This document shows, piece by piece, positions 1-13,390 of a stretch of DNA of 64,000 nt. The stretch is from the NCBI GenBank assembly GCA_037833965.1, contig AP031352.1, positions 22,858,501 to 22,922,500 of the forward strand, read 5' to 3'. A model generated the notes under the pieces. That model saw nothing but the letters and a program-made list of their open reading frames with translations. It was not told the DNA's origin and did not search any database. Each line of letters starts with the position of its first letter. Within the stretch, counting starts at the first letter, position 1. Both the position numbers and the translations under genes were made by a program. This stretch comes from Marchantia polymorpha subsp. ruderalis (Eukaryota; Streptophyta; Marchantiopsida; Marchantiales; Marchantiaceae).

Positions 1-363
1 TTGCAATATCAAAGCCTGAGTCCCTCTCTGAGCTTTGGATTATGATGACATTTTTGACAAAAATTTCTCTACAGACTTTACAGAAGACGCTTGCTTTGCT
101 AATGTACAAAGGGGAGGCTCCCCAGCAAGGTGTGGTTTTTACTAATGTACAAGCCAGGCCAGATCAATCTGGACTTTGAGAGCCTGTCCTCTTGGCCACT
201 TTCATTTCTGGCTGCTTGAACTGTGTGAGTCGTGTAGTCCTTTGAAGTAGTCGTAATGCCTGAAGGCTTTTTTAACATGATGTACGGTAGGTATGTACTT
301 GCCACCTGAAAGCTGCAACTTGGCATCTTTGCAGTTTTGAGACCTGTTTATGAGAAGATGACC
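1..363. other. Downstream flank of the propeller-like gene
   Basis: This is probably 3' untranslated and downstream sequence of the minus-strand propeller-like gene, whose stop codon is at 364-366. No further exon with coding character was seen here. Confidence 0.4.
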
Positions 364-3300
364 CTACGACTGTGGGCTCGTTGCAGCCCAGTAACTTGAT
401 TGGCATGAACTTGTCGGCGTGTCGTGGACTGAGACCCACTTCCAGTTCCCGTCGTCTAACTTCAAGCTAGCCACCTGCTCTCCATTGCAACAGTTGTCAA
501 GAACGTTTCTCAAGCTGGAATACTGAACGGTAATTCTACTTACATTCATAGGTTCAGAAACTCAAGCAGTTACAATTGAAACGACCTTGTGCTTAATTTA
601 GCAGCTGTCAAACTTACAGCTGGTTATGGATGAACTTTGAATTCTATTTTACAGAAGTAGCACGATAGCATACAATAAGAATCTCCATAGAGTTGAAAGG
701 GCAGAAATTACCCGTCCATCTTGTAGAACCACCATGACGATTGAATGAGACAGCGCTATTGGTCGTACTGGGGACACCTGAGGCACGCAACATTAACATA
801 CCATCTCAATAAGTTCGATCGTAAACAAAGGTTTAAATAATTCAGACCGTGTTTGATACAGTCAATGAACGACGGCAAGGCAGCCAAGCACAACTCTGGA
901 TATTGCATCCGTGACGGCATCCAAAGGTTCCTGGTTACCTCTAAGCTGCATTCACCGTTGAAAGAAACATAGACGTCCATGACCCCGAATTTAAGATTGC
1001 TGAAGACAGGATTTGGTTCGGTTTCATCGGCTACTCGTTCTATTCCGATGTGGTCAGGATCTACCATGCTTCGAATATCCCTCTCAGCCTGAAGCACGGT
1101 TTCTGGTTTGGGATGACCATGGTCGCACCAGGACCACCGAGTTTCGTCCCAGAACCTGCTGTATAGTTTTCCATCAGATCCAACCACAAACAACCTCTTG
1201 TTGCCGATATTTGGTCCCGGAGAAGTGGACAGTGTAACTTTATAATCAGGGAAGCTATGATCTGTCCACTTCCAACCTGCAAAGGTGTCCCAGTGAAACT
1301 CGACCAGTCCACCATCTTCACTTCTCATAAAGAGCGATCCTCTCGTACTTTGAATGTTGGGTCGGACCACAGTTCCGGTGATGGGTGAAAGCAGAACGTT
1401 GTTGGGTTGAAAGTGGGAGATCCATAATCTGGTCACTCGGTTGAAGTGATAAAGTTTTCCATCTGCACCCACAACGAAGACCACTCTGTAGCGCAAAGTT
1501 TCTTGATCCAGAATCGCTGCAACTTCTGTATTCGGTGGATGCCCGCAATCACGCCATGCAAACTGGCGCAATGCCACCTATTTAGCACCACACGCTGATG
1601 TAAGCTTGATGAGCACTTCACAAATCACGAGCGAATTAACAAACAGAGAAACGCCACTCTCACTATGTCATTTACTGTTGTCTAGGTTTCCTTCGTCAGT
1701 TTTACATCTCTCTCTCTCTCTCTCTCTTGAACAGCTGGTACGAAGATAGAGATACTTTCTTCAGAACGAGAATTGTCTTGATATGCATGTTATCCAAATT
1801 GGAGATTTTATATTGAGTTCCTGAACTGTAATTACCGATTTCTCGTGAACACTCAAAAGTATCAGGTTTTCTCTTTTTTCAAACACAACTTCTGCAGTAT
1901 TTCGATATATGCAATTTACTGATTAATGTAGCAAGTTTCCTTATTCACTCGTGGTCCGCCTTTTGAGACCATACCTGAAGTTTAGTGGAGCACCACTAGC
2001 GGAAAACTTACTCTTATAGAAGCTTACGAACTTCACTGAACAGCGGGTTCTCACAAGGATACTTTCCTACCATGCTGTGCAGATAAAGAGGGTAAATGGC
2101 AAGATACTTACAAGAAATTCCATCAAGTTACCAGCTTCATCGACCAAAAACAGGGCGTCTTCTACAGTGGCAGCATGTGCCTCGCCAAGTAAACCATGGT
2201 CCCAAGGTGGTCCAGAAACAACCTTCCTACCATCTTTCTCCGTGCAATTGAGCCAATGCAAAACATTACCGATTCTCTCGCGCAAAAAGAGATTATGTTC
2301 AGCATCTACAACAAATACACCTCCACTGTATATTCCCACAATTCCCGAAAGAGACAGCGAGTGCTCGTGCTTAAGCCACAGCCATGCTTCTCCGCTGAAA
2401 AACCTCTCAAAGGCTGCTCCATCTCTACCTACAAAGAATATGGATTTCTCGGCTTGCATTGTGCGGAGCATGAACTGGCTACTCACTGATCCATTCCAAG
2501 GAGCAGCTCTGAGAAGGGACGACGAACCCACGAATGATTTACTGTCCTTGACAACAGAAGCGGCTTCTGCTCGTGTTGCCGAAACGCCTCCTCCTCTTCG
2601 TCCTGTTCGTCCCTTCATTCCTGACCTCTTTCGTTGTGAAATATCCGTGCTGGAAACAGGGGGTTGCCATCCAGACTGACTATCTTTGATTCCCTCGAGA
2701 CAATTTGCCGGTCCTCTAACAGAAGTACAATACTCTGCATTTCCTCCTTCCGTTTCTGGTGCCTCTAATATCGACCACGTGTATGAACCACCCTGCTTTC
2801 TGTCCCTTACTGAAGGGCCACTAGAACCTCCAACTACAGGACCTACATTCCCGCCGCCTAGCCCTGGGACGTGGAGCTCCCCGACTCTACCATCAATTAA
2901 TGAGAAGAAAATTCTTCCTGGACTCAAAGAAACTCCTGGTACCGCTTTCACAATGGGAGTTTGGAATGGATGTCCGTGATCCAGCCACACGCCGCTCTCC
3001 GATGTCGTTCGACCGTTGCCTGAAATATTCATTGCAGTTGATATGCATCAAAACTCATGACGAGCTCTCCATCACTGCTACGAGATTAAATATTAGTTTG
3101 TATCTACCTACTCAACATAATATGAAAATAAGGCTAGACAGACGGTCATATCCGGAGTAATAAATCATACTAAAAGTAGAGTTGACATTATGTGTAAAAC
3201 CTCATCAAGGCTTTCAACATGGTCTCCTCCCGGCTGAAATTTGGTTAATATGAATACGCTAGATATGACTTTTGCAACTCTTGGGCTTCTATGATTATTC

Positions 3301-6300
3301 ATGTTATGAGTTGAGATGACTTGCAGAGATATGACAAAACAGGAGTACACAGGAATCTGACATCCGTTGTTAAAAAAAAGGGTCCCTACGGAAGCCAAAG
3401 ACAAGTCTTGTTTCTCATTGTATAAAAACATCTGTTCCAAAGAATGCTCCTTACCTTTGACAATTTTGTACTCCCAAAGAACACCGTTCTCAGACGTGAG
3501 GAATAAGGAGAACATTGGTCTGCCGGGATTATGTTCTGCATCGAGGAGCAGGGGACCAAGAGAACGGCTAAGCGGGTCATCCTCATCTGGTACTGGATGT
3601 AGAATCCATCTCCATTTATTCAAATGGAATCTTCGCTCCACTAGAAAGCTTTCCTGGAGATACCCGAAGGATGCATAAAACGATATATTATTTATATGAA
3701 GGTTGATATAAGAAGATAAAACTTGTAGGGCGTCGATTTCATTTTTGATTCACGGGAATCCTCGTGCCAATTATCTTGAATTCATTGCTAAGGTTATACA
3801 CAGGTATGAAAATGAAATTCTTTATTTGTACTTCCGTTGATGTCAAGAAGGATAAAGAGAATAATTGTAATAGAAATGCACAGAAAGATAGAGTGCATTC
3901 CTCTAAATGACATATCTCGACTCGATATACCTTCGTCAAAAGGAAGAGGGAGACACTAGCAGCCCCTGCAAGTCCATGCACAGCAACTCCGCTGGCTGGG
4001 GCTAGAGTCAAGTCCTCCACTGCAGATCCCTTTCTCACGTGCTTCTTCCATGCTGGCCTTGCTCGATAATCGTATTCGTACAAATCTCCGCTTGTGCTAC
4101 ACCATAGACATAGCAGTAAACATTGAGTATGTCAACAATTGCAAACAGAAGACAACATGTTTCTACCTTCAAATAACACACAAGACTGTATTATTGTTTT
4201 TTATACATGCATAAGAGCGTATCAAAAAAAGTACCTGATCGTGAAAGTGACTCCCGATCGAAGAGTGCCTGCATCTGCAACAGCCGCAATGTCTCCCCCA
4301 CGAGGATGATGGTGGTTTAGCCACCTGTGAACCCAGCATAACTCCAGTCATCAAACCAACGTCATAGGAACCAAAGCAGCTCAATTTGGTTTGAGACTCC
4401 TGTAAAACCCTTTTGAGCTGAAAACCCAATTCTACTAACTTATGTTGACACCTAGACTAGAAGTTCAGCTTCTGTTGTCTTCTTATCTTACATACTAGTG
4501 TTTGTCAAGTACAGTAGTACCTGCTCAGATCTCACTATCTTAAAGAGTTTGTATGAAAACATCAGAAGTTAGGGTCGTCAAGACGTCGGTTTAGTGTTTT
4601 CCGAACCTCAATATGATATTTATTAACTAGATAGACTGATTCGTCAGATGAGTTCCAGAGAGATCAACTTTGAATACTCCTAGATGGTTTTATAGTCGAA
4701 ACACGCAACTAAAGGTAGTAGGTAGAGAAAAATACCATGCACTTACTTCATAGGATGTAGAGTTTGGAGTTCAGTCAGCGATCCATCAGTTGTGGCGAAA
4801 TACACTGCACTGGTGAACATCAATTTCTGATTTAGATCAGGACTTCAACATTCTCATTCCTGTACCCAGAACTTCCTCGACAGGTTCATTTCAAATTATC
4901 AATAACCCGAATTGATCCAACACTGGTAACATTGATTCTTGAACAAAAGAAAAGATGTTTGGAACTCCAATAGGAATGCCAGTTGCTTATACAAGGTTAT
5001 GTATTTCTTTGAACTGATTTGATTGTATCAGATATCTTCAGACTTCAAAGTAGACATAATACACACGCAAGCATGGCTAAAAACTAAACCCCGCATACTG
5101 GAGATGGGTAATTGCATTAGAAAAACAAAACACTATTAATGTAAATGATAATAACACATCCAACAGAGGATCGTGGCAAAGACATTCTTATTCGATTCAC
5201 CGATCAAATACTACTGGCATAGTTTCGTCCGCAAATATATGACTTGTGAACATGAACGTAAGATCTATCTAAAAACATTTAATTGTTCTCGAAACATGTA
5301 TATTCGAAAGTCAAGGAGTAGAGAGAGAAAGCTACCTATCATCAGCAGAGACGAGGCCAGATTTTGTCAAGCTCACATTGCTAGAACTGACGCCCGAATC
5401 TTGAATGTTCGCTGGCAGCCATGGACCACAATTCACCCACAGCAGTTGCCCATTGCCGTCTATTTGAAGCTGGAGCAAATACCAAATTAGAATACAGCCC
5501 AGATGTTCATACGCAAGTCTCCTTATTCAAATTTCAACTTCCAGAGAAGACACAAGAGGAGGAAAAGAATCAATTTACAAAATCAATTTGTGATGATCGT
5601 TTTTAAGAAATTATTTAGCCGCAGCAATTTGTTCATATCTACAAAACGTACGTTTTAAAACCTGGGACACTACATGGCAATAATCTGTAGTAGGTTTGAA
5701 ATAATTCACAGTTCACAAAGGAGATGATGACTTGCATAGAATCTTCGGAAAATCCTTCCAATACTTTTCAAGTGCATGACCCTAAGTGTAATTCATAGGC
5801 TTGGGTGATCACTCCGAAGCAGAGAGAAGTTGGACATCTCACTGGTTGGAATATTCATAGAAAGATGGTAGAACGTGACCCAACAAAATGGATAGATGAT
5901 GTAGTAGATGGTTTCAGGGAGTCTTACACCTACTTCTCCAGATTTCATGGCACGATTCGTCGTTCAAGTGGTATCCTCGTTACCGTTTTAAATTAGGAAA
6001 ATCATGGACCCAAATCTACTGCAACCACATAACAACTGAGCCTGAAATGATGTTCTACCCACAAAGAGTTCTTTAACTCAACCCGCCAGAATCCTGACCC
6101 ACATCGGTGAAATAAAATTGAAACTAAAAAACAGGGAAGTGACGAGTAAGCTCTGGAAGCTCGAGGTTCAATGAGTGTAATTGAGAATAGATTTATGCGC
6201 TGGCCAGGAAAGACTGACATCATGTTGGTCAAAGTATAAAGTAGACTGCATCTACGGCTCTAATCGGCTGCTCTTCTCTGTGTATGTTGTACGTCCCTTT

Positions 6301-7367
6301 CAGTGACGAAAGTTCATACTCCTTACAGTCAATTTCGGAAATCACCAACTCTGATTAAAATCCGAGTTAGATGTCCCATATCCATGGCCCTTTACTTTAA
6401 TGAAAACACGTCACGCAGTCTTTCCAACATCGGTCAACCTTCACGCTGTTCAAAATTCAGCCGGATTGGATCGTTCAGTGCTATGATGGTATCCAGTTGG
6501 AGTGCTGCATGGCCTAAAATTCAGGAAGGAGAAGACGATCCGGGAGTCTGATAGAGAAATCATAGAGCCGGCTGCGAAACTGCCCATCCGGAACTTGGAA
6601 GGCAATTTCGGATCGAGGAGATTAAGTTCGTCAATCGCGCGAAGCAGGAGCTAAAATTGGGCTCAGAGGGCGTGGTTGAAACAAACCTGATAAAGGATGC
6701 CGGACTCGGACATTGCCACCATGGTGCGATTCACGCTGAGGACTCCGGTGGCGCGACCGGCAAAAGCAGGTAAGTCGTGGGGGATGACCACCCACTGGAC
6801 GCCGTTCCAGAACCTCTCGTAGATAGACCCGCTCTGCCCCGTGATCCACAGCGACACGTCCGAAAATCTGACCATCGAAATTCTCATCAGCGAAGTCAAT
6901 TCCTCTGGCGGCGGCGCTTCCGCTTCGGCTTCTGCCGCCGCACCACTGCTGCTGCTGCTGCTGCTGGCGCTCGTCTTGCCATCATGTGCCGATGATCCTC
7001 CATCAGAATTCGTGTGCTGAGGACTAGCCCCCGTGCCTCCCTTGGCGAAGTGGCCCGACGAGAATTCCAGAGGCTGCCCGGACGGAGACGAGGATGAGAC
7101 TCTGGTTTTGCGGCCCCCGCTGCACGAATGCCACCAGCTGCCATTATTGAAGAGGCACGAGATATCGGTCTCTGTCCAGGATTTGCTCACGCGATCATAC
7201 GCCCAGAACTTGTTGGACCGCTGGACGAACGCTGCAGCGGGAGGATTGTGGGCGAGCTGTGCTTGCGCGAAGTTCGTGGACAGCGCCGAGAGGGCTATGG
7301 CCTCGTGGATGACGGCCAGTACCCAGAGTACTCCCAGAAGTTTTGACCCTGCCATAGCTTTCCTCAC
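364..7367 (-). CDS. Secreted multi-repeat beta-propeller-like protein, 10 exons
   Basis: Assembled exons in transcript order: 7367-6687, 5469-5336, 4809-4747, 4324-4235, 4096-3931, 3653-3455, 3019-2112, 1577-939, 777-712, 522-364. Every junction is GT-AG and phases agree, giving 1034 residues. The N-terminus is a signal peptide (hydrophobic core LLGVLWVLAVIHEAIAL); Met 1 at 7367 or Met 5 could start. Residues ~120-155 are a Ser/Ala/Glu low-complexity linker. The rest has about 14 repeats of ~40-60 residues: a hydrophobic strand, then DGxLY/F, then a Trp-rich strand and a turn like DHGHP (e.g. LFVVGSDGKLYSRFW followed by RWSWCDHGHP). This pattern resembles tectonin or fucose-lectin type propeller blades, and 14 would fit two seven-bladed propellers; that fold is my inference. 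No catalytic motif is seen. Likely extracellular or in the secretory pathway, possibly carbohydrate-binding. I do not recognise a named gene. Gene structure is well supported, function is not. Confidence 0.85.
1703..1729. repeat. (CT)n microsatellite in an intron
   Basis: A run of TC dinucleotides lies in the intron between the 908-nt exon (2112-3019) and the 639-nt exon (939-1577) of the propeller-like gene. It has no visible effect on the splice sites. Confidence 0.85.
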
Positions 7368-8700
7368 AGATCCGAGCTCCTCGTTGATGTCGATGTTGAT
7401 GCTGCTGCTGTTGCCGCCTCTCCCTCCAGCTGCGAAAACCTTTTGCTTGGATGTCCACGATCAGTAAGGCTCAGCGTGAGCTTCTCAGCCACCATCGCTC
7501 CTCGCTTGTGTCCTGGCTTGCTCCCTCCCCTGCCTCCGGTTATAATTTTGCAGAGGTTGTTTCAGTTTATCTGCCATGTCATTTGCAAAACACTTGCATA
7601 CGATTAGGAGAGGAAGACAGTTCCAAATTGGTTTGAGATGCAGTCGCAAAGCTCATACATGCGTGAATCTAAGACACATGGGAAGTCCCAGACATCATAG
7701 GTACGGGACAGGAGTCTATTGAGGTGCTTAATTCCCGAAGATGGGGCGGGAGGAGAGGTAGAAACAAATTACAGAGCGCAGAAAGTGTGGAAGATCCTAC
7801 AAACGCTCGACAGGTAAGGGGCAGGGAGGACATATGACGGCAATTCGACGTGAATATTTCTTTCACGTCAGAAATGCGAGTGTCCACATTTGCAACGATC
7901 AATCTGCACAAAATTGATTCGAGCTTCCTGCAGGCAGAGCTGATGCCTGGTACAGGTGTCGTCGGAATCAGAATATAGATGCCACTCCAAGTCGAGTGGA
8001 GGCCTTGCCAGGGCAGGCAAGACTAATCCCCGATCCAGCTCAATTTCTACCTCGACCTTCTCATAACCCCCAGTAAGAAACCATGAGCTGGGCCAGATCA
8101 CAAACCGGTGGAATTGCTCGATTCTCCCTGTCAAAGTACAGAGGCAGAACTTGATCCCACAAATTCGTTTTCACCTTAGCCCCAACGCCACCCAGCGCGT
8201 GGATCTGGTACGTTTCCGAACCCAGATAAGCTGTTAAGCCCCAAGATCTATGGAAATTAGATAGGGTGCCCTGGGGATGATTGTTGAATGGACTGACAAG
8301 CTGCGCAGGGGTAGAGAGGGAGAGAGAAAGAGAGAGGGTGGGGGAGAAGAGAAGAGAAGAGAAGAAAGAGCCCACAACTTCGCCCTTCGTAATTGAAGCG
8401 ATGGGAGGCAGTGTCGGAGTAGACTAGTAGACTTGCTGACACAAGAGCAAGCTAGAGAGAGAGAGGGAGGGAAGGAATAGAAGACAGGAGAGGAGAGGCG
8501 GAGCGAGGGGTGGGACGCCGCAGCCAACGAGGAGTGCTCCCGAAAGGGAGAGGCGGGCAGACAAGAAAAACGAACAGATTATTTTGCAGAAAAAGACACA
8601 GACAGTAACAGCCTCGCCCTCTCTCGCTCGCTCCCTGTTTCTGTAGGAGAGGGGTCAGGCTGAGCCTGAATGCTTGATTACCAGCACCACCACCGTTGCC
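7368..8700 (-). promoter_or_regulatory. Probable 5' leader and promoter of the propeller-like gene
   Basis: No coding exon could be joined upstream of the signal-peptide exon. Read on the minus strand, the stretch contains CT-rich tracts (opposite the GA runs at about 8310-8370 and 8453-8475), which are typical of plant 5' leaders and Y-patch promoters. Short open frames here (for example 8375-8061, minus) are possible upstream ORFs or chance. The transcription start cannot be fixed from sequence alone. Confidence 0.4.
8310..8475. repeat. GA/CT-rich low-complexity tracts
   Basis: Two purine runs on the plus strand (about 8310-8370 and 8453-8475) are dominated by GA, GGGA and GAA units. They lie upstream of the minus-strand gene, so they read as CT-rich in its transcript direction. 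Confidence 0.75.
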
Positions 8701-10365
8701 ATGCCAACGAGAAGATGCTCCGGAGGGCCCACGTGCTTTCGTTGGGTTCGCAAAATCGCTCACAAATCTCCACACTACTACTTCTACTACTCTAACTTCT
8801 CATGTCTTCCATTCCATTCCCTTCCCCTCTGTTCCAACAATTCACTCTCCTCCCACCGCGCAGCCCAATGGGCCCCTCCATCCCACAACTAAAACAAAGC
8901 CCCCCTTCCTGTAGCTGCAGCAGCAGCTGCTCCTCTACCTTACCGCTGCTCTACACTGCACTCCCTCCCCATCCATCGAATCGAATCCCCTCCCCTCCGC
9001 TCCCACCTCCCTCACATCACATCCCCCACTGCAACAACAGCACCACATTTTCATTCTTTCCTATCATTCGGCTCTCAAAGCTGCCTCATCTGCTGCCCCC
9101 TGTCTGCCCCTGCCACTGCAACACCTCGCTCCCATCCCATCCCAACCCAACCCAACCACGCCAGTGGACCGCTCTCGATGTTCTTCATCCTCGCTGCAAC
9201 AGCAGCAGCACTAACAGCGACGACGACGACGACGACAACTGTGGGCTTCCACTTCGCAGCCTCAGATCCCAACTGTCCCCGAGTCTGAAAAACAGAGTCG
9301 CAGGTTCCACACAGCAGCCACAGCAACAGCAACAACAGCAGCTGCAGCTGCTGCAGCGGCACCGCACGCTTCCCCACCCAGTGCCCCCCCAACATTCACA
9401 GCTCCTGCTCCGCCCCTCTGACCACTGTCAATTCGCCATCATCAAGCTCCCGTCCGCTCTCTCGCTCGTCCCCACATCACGTATTCGTGATTCCCTTCGC
9501 GATCTCGGTCGCGATATTCTTCTGCCGACGCGAATAATAGACGGCTGCCGCCAAAGCGAGACGCGAACGCCCCTCCTCATCCGTTCAGCGCCGTCATGAC
9601 CTTTGACCCGTCGCAGATCAAAGTCCTCCCCGCCCTTCGTTCATCTCTTGAAGTCCTTGCCCCCTTACTCACCCTCCTCCATAGCGCTCGACGGCGGTGG
9701 CAGATTTATTCAGATCAAATCGAAATCTAGCACCACCGACGTTGAGAAATTCGCGAATTCGCTCACAATCATTGTTCCATATCCGATCAGCGCGTTGTGC
9801 CGGTTGCCCCGTCTCCGGGAACCTCGCTAAAGCTGTTCCCGGCGTACTTACTTACTTCTTCGGCGGAAAGTCCAGACTTACTTACTGTGGTTAGTGTTCA
9901 CTCTTACCGGAGTGGCGCGATTATTAGTACCGCGTAGGACGGCCGCGCACTTCGGTCAACCCAACCCAACCCAACCCAACCGGGTAATCGGACCTACTAC
10001 AGTACGTGACTGTGCCGCGGGACATTGTACTGTGGCCTGTACCTGGTACTGCTGTCTGTTTCCTGTGCGCGGCACTGGACTGGCCCCCAGAGACTGCGGC
10101 CTCGATGCATTTAATGCAACAGGAATGGCGATGATGCAAAATTCCACGGTGCAGCTTTCGAGCCCGCGAGCTGGGAATTCGGTGCTTTCCGTTCACCGGC
10201 ACTGTGGTCACACTATTCGCACACCTTACAAGGGGTTCGCTCACTTGTATCTATGCGCCATCGCTCTTCCTCGCCGCCGACGACGAGAGCGAGTGGTCAA
10301 AGAGGCGAGCTTCCTAATTATTATCGTCCTAAGCTCATTTCAACAACTGAGGATCGGGTGGTGAT
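8700..10365. other. C-rich, CAG-rich region without a convincing gene
   Basis: The plus strand is strongly C-rich from 8800 to 9600, with CAG/GCA clusters at ~9195-9215 and ~9315-9360. Long frames exist on both strands (265 codons plus, 106 codons minus), but the plus-strand product is Ser/Pro/His/Gln low complexity with no domain. The lack of stops is explained by C-rich composition. This could be the leader or promoter of an unseen transcript. A (CCCAA)n array lies at about 9957-9983. Confidence 0.4.
9957..9983 (+). repeat. Short (CCCAA)n tandem array
   Basis: About five uninterrupted pentamers of CCAAC/CCCAA occur here. The unit is not the plant telomere heptamer CCCTAAA, so this is an ordinary microsatellite. 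Confidence 0.85.
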
Positions 10366-10371
10366 TTAGAT

Positions 10372-10409
10372 CCATTGAACCCATCACTTTCATGTGATGA
10401 GTTCAATGG
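10372..10409. repeat. Near-perfect inverted repeat (hairpin, 16-bp stem)
   Basis: CCATTGAACCCATCAC at 10372-10387 faces GTGATGAGTTCAATGG at 10394-10409. One mismatch interrupts the 16-bp stem, and the loop TTTCAT is 6 nt. It lies in sequence with no recognised gene. It may be a tiny transposon footprint or a structured RNA element; the sequence does not decide. Confidence 0.75.
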
Positions 10410-13390
10410 CTACCCTTCTTGTGAACTGTAGTTACGTGATTGTTTGCAAGTGAGTGAGTGGGTCAATTCGAGACGTATTTGGGGGGCACATCAACTCTCG
10501 TGCGCTGACTGCAATTCATGTTTGGCTTGAGAGCCTCGAGATCTGGATTAGCTCACAGTGCGACGGGGCAGCCTTGAGTGAACCTCCGCATGAAATATAA
10601 GACGTCAGAAGAACGTCAGCTGGATGAATCTCTTCCACTCTCTAAGATGGTAAACCCGTCAAACGCGTTTGAATACTACACGTCCTCCTCACTCGTCTAC
10701 CGTAAATAGTCCTCCATCCACTCTGCAAGTGGTTCGCACGCACACAAGATATGGTTGCTAAAATACAAGAGTGATGTTTGTAACGCAGTGTCCCAGATTC
10801 TAACCTTCCTTGCCTTTTATCCCAAACTGGTGTTCTTATCTTATCGTGTCTCACTCTGATCGCAGCATTTACCACAATAGTGGAGATCTCGACCTGCCAC
10901 TCGACTCGAACAGATTGTTCTGTCGGCAGGGCCCGTTTCTCAAGTTAACCACAAAGACGTGACTCATAGAGATACAAATTCCAACCATTTAACTTTTGTT
11001 TACGCGAATCTGCTCGGGATGTGGTGTGTGTGCCACCCCTACCCCATGTAAAAAAGATTCTATTTGCTACTGGAGGATATTCTCGCCATTTTGCCATCTA
11101 AATGTGAACTTAGGCTGGATCTCCAGCAGTGGCCGAGGTCAACAGGTGTTTGGCCGAACGTGGAATTTGGAAACTATCAATTGCAAGAGTTTGCCTCAAA
11201 ACTTTCTTGGTCTCCACTCGCTGCATGTTGTGATGCACATTAACTGTCCTCTCATCGAGGACTCGACATCACGATGTCGATCACGTTGGCCTTCGCGCTG
11301 CGATCAGGTTGGAGGTAGTGATCAGTATTCGGGAGGTGGCTGGATGGAGGTTGCCCCGCCTCAACAACACATCCGAAGACAACTGCCGACTGTAATCCTG
11401 TTCAACCGGATTAAACATAATAATCATTGTGTGACAGAGAGCACTGACGAATGTTGTACGGGGACGTGCTCGAGCTATTTTCCGGACTATAAAGTCTCCA
11501 CTTTTTGAAGGAGACCGATAACGACAGAGGAAAGGACTCATGTCTGCACATGAGTCACTCCACTCATTGCCATACCAATGGACATTTTGACGATACCTCT
11601 TGCTCGCCTCAAACGGAACCAACATAGAAAGTTTGGTTCAAAAATGCTTAAGATGAGTGCTGTACTGGACATTAAGAGACCATCTCTATGTTAGTTTGCA
11701 CCTACTACCTACTCCACAACCATGAGTTTCCACATTGGCTTGGACGGCCATCATTCACATGTGAATTATGAAGATGTAGATAGATGTCACTAAGATAGCT
11801 GAAGTAGGGATTCACGTGACTATGTAGCTCATTTGACATGCATATGAGAGTTACGTGTTATGCCACTAGAGATTAGAGATATGATTTTTGCTATGGCTCA
11901 GGGTGCTGGATGTATGGTGTAGAACAAGGTTGGCATTTCTTGCAAACAGTTTGAGTTCGGGTAGCTTGTATTTGGTCCAAAAGTATCATCTAATTCTTGT
12001 AAAAAGTTAAGGATCTTTACTAAATTGGATGCGTGATTATCCATCAACTTGGATGGATGTCATGGGTGTTCGTGTGGATCAACGCAAGCGAATGTATCCA
12101 AGTATAAGGATATTTAGAGACATAATCTCTGTAATTCTTCGAGCTTGGGTTGACTCTCAGCTATATGCGTTACATTCACAAGTTTGCAAGCGACTAGGAA
12201 ACATATGAAGCATGCAGTATCCCTCCATTAATTATAGAGCCTATTTTAGGCTGCATGTACAAATTGATCAATCCCAACTTAATCACGTTATGTTCTGATT
12301 CTTTGGATTCATACACTAGAATCCGTTAGACCATGATAGTTAATATAGACTCTGTGAAATAAGAGTGCTATGGAGCCTAGCCCATCTTAACCTCCTGGAC
12401 TATCCTTCTCTGACTTGATGGGATCTTCCCATCGTATTCGCTACATTACTCGGTGGCTATAATTTCGTACTATGATTAGGCCGACAAGATACTATCAGTC
12501 ATAGTTCAGCTCTTGATTATCAAGGTAAGCTCAAGCTAGTGCTTATGATGGTAAACGCCCTCCGACTTTCGCCATAGTATGTAGCCACTGTCGGTCATGA
12601 CTGATGATGGAACTGTGGCGGCTGTAGCCAAATTGCCGTCACAGTTTGCAATTTGCAAGCCTTATCTGATCGTTTACTGGCAGTTTGCGGTACAGTAGGG
12701 TCTCCACTCGTAGCCCCACCGCAGGAGCTCTAACTCCACGCTTCGAACATCGCTTTCGATATCCTCGTTGCCAGATTCTCGAGCGCTTTACCATAGTCCT
12801 ACCACAGGGTGCAGTCAAAAATTCATCAATGACGAGGGAAGCCTAGACTACAGCCATGACTCCAGAACAACTCAGAGTAGATGTCTAGCCTTTATTGCTT
12901 CTCATTATTCTTCTTCTTCTTCTTCCACCCTTTTCTTTTGCTTCCGAAGCCAACTTGTTGTCTGCAGGATCATCTCCATGGAAAGCTCGATGATGTAATT
13001 TCTCTTACCCTTTGGAGCTCTCGTTCTCCCAGTTAAATAATCTACCAGGTATTGTAAGAGGAAAAATAAAACGAAATACTGAAAAAATGTGTACAACAAA
13101 TGTCTACGTCGTTTTTTGATAAAAAGTCCGGAGAATTTCCATATTGCTGTGGCTTTGCTTTTCCATTCAATTGTATCTTCGATGGGGACTTTTGGTCAAC
13201 AAGAGATTGTCACTTGAGAGCAGAGACCACCGAAGGATGCCGTCTGTGCTGAGAACAAAGGCTAATGGACTTGGCAGCAAAGTGCTTAGCGTGCAACAAA
13301 GGCCAGAGGGCACAATGCACGCAACGCATAGCGAACATGCAAATTAGGCCAAATTAAGTTGAAACCCGGGGAAATGTTTGGGAACAAACA
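10410..13390. other. Intergenic, no gene recognised
   Basis: Composition is balanced with scattered short frames on both strands. The longest (10996-11508, plus, 170 codons) has no recognisable domain and no splice partners. A short (TTC)n run is present near 12908-12925. Nothing else could be supported. Confidence 0.4.

Noticed and set aside
5805-5996. 63-codon plus-strand frame in the first intron of the propeller-like gene
   Set aside because: Lies in a 1.2-kb intron, on the opposite strand, without a recognised domain.
8802-9599. 265-codon plus-strand frame
   Set aside because: Ser/Pro/His/Gln low complexity from C-rich DNA, no domain, and an equally open frame exists on the other strand.
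9957-9983. (CCCAA)n as telomere-like sequence
   Set aside because: The unit is five bases and lacks the TAAA of the plant telomere repeat.
10996-11508. 170-codon plus-strand frame
   Set aside because: No recognisable domain, no splice partners and no coding-like neighbours; likely chance.
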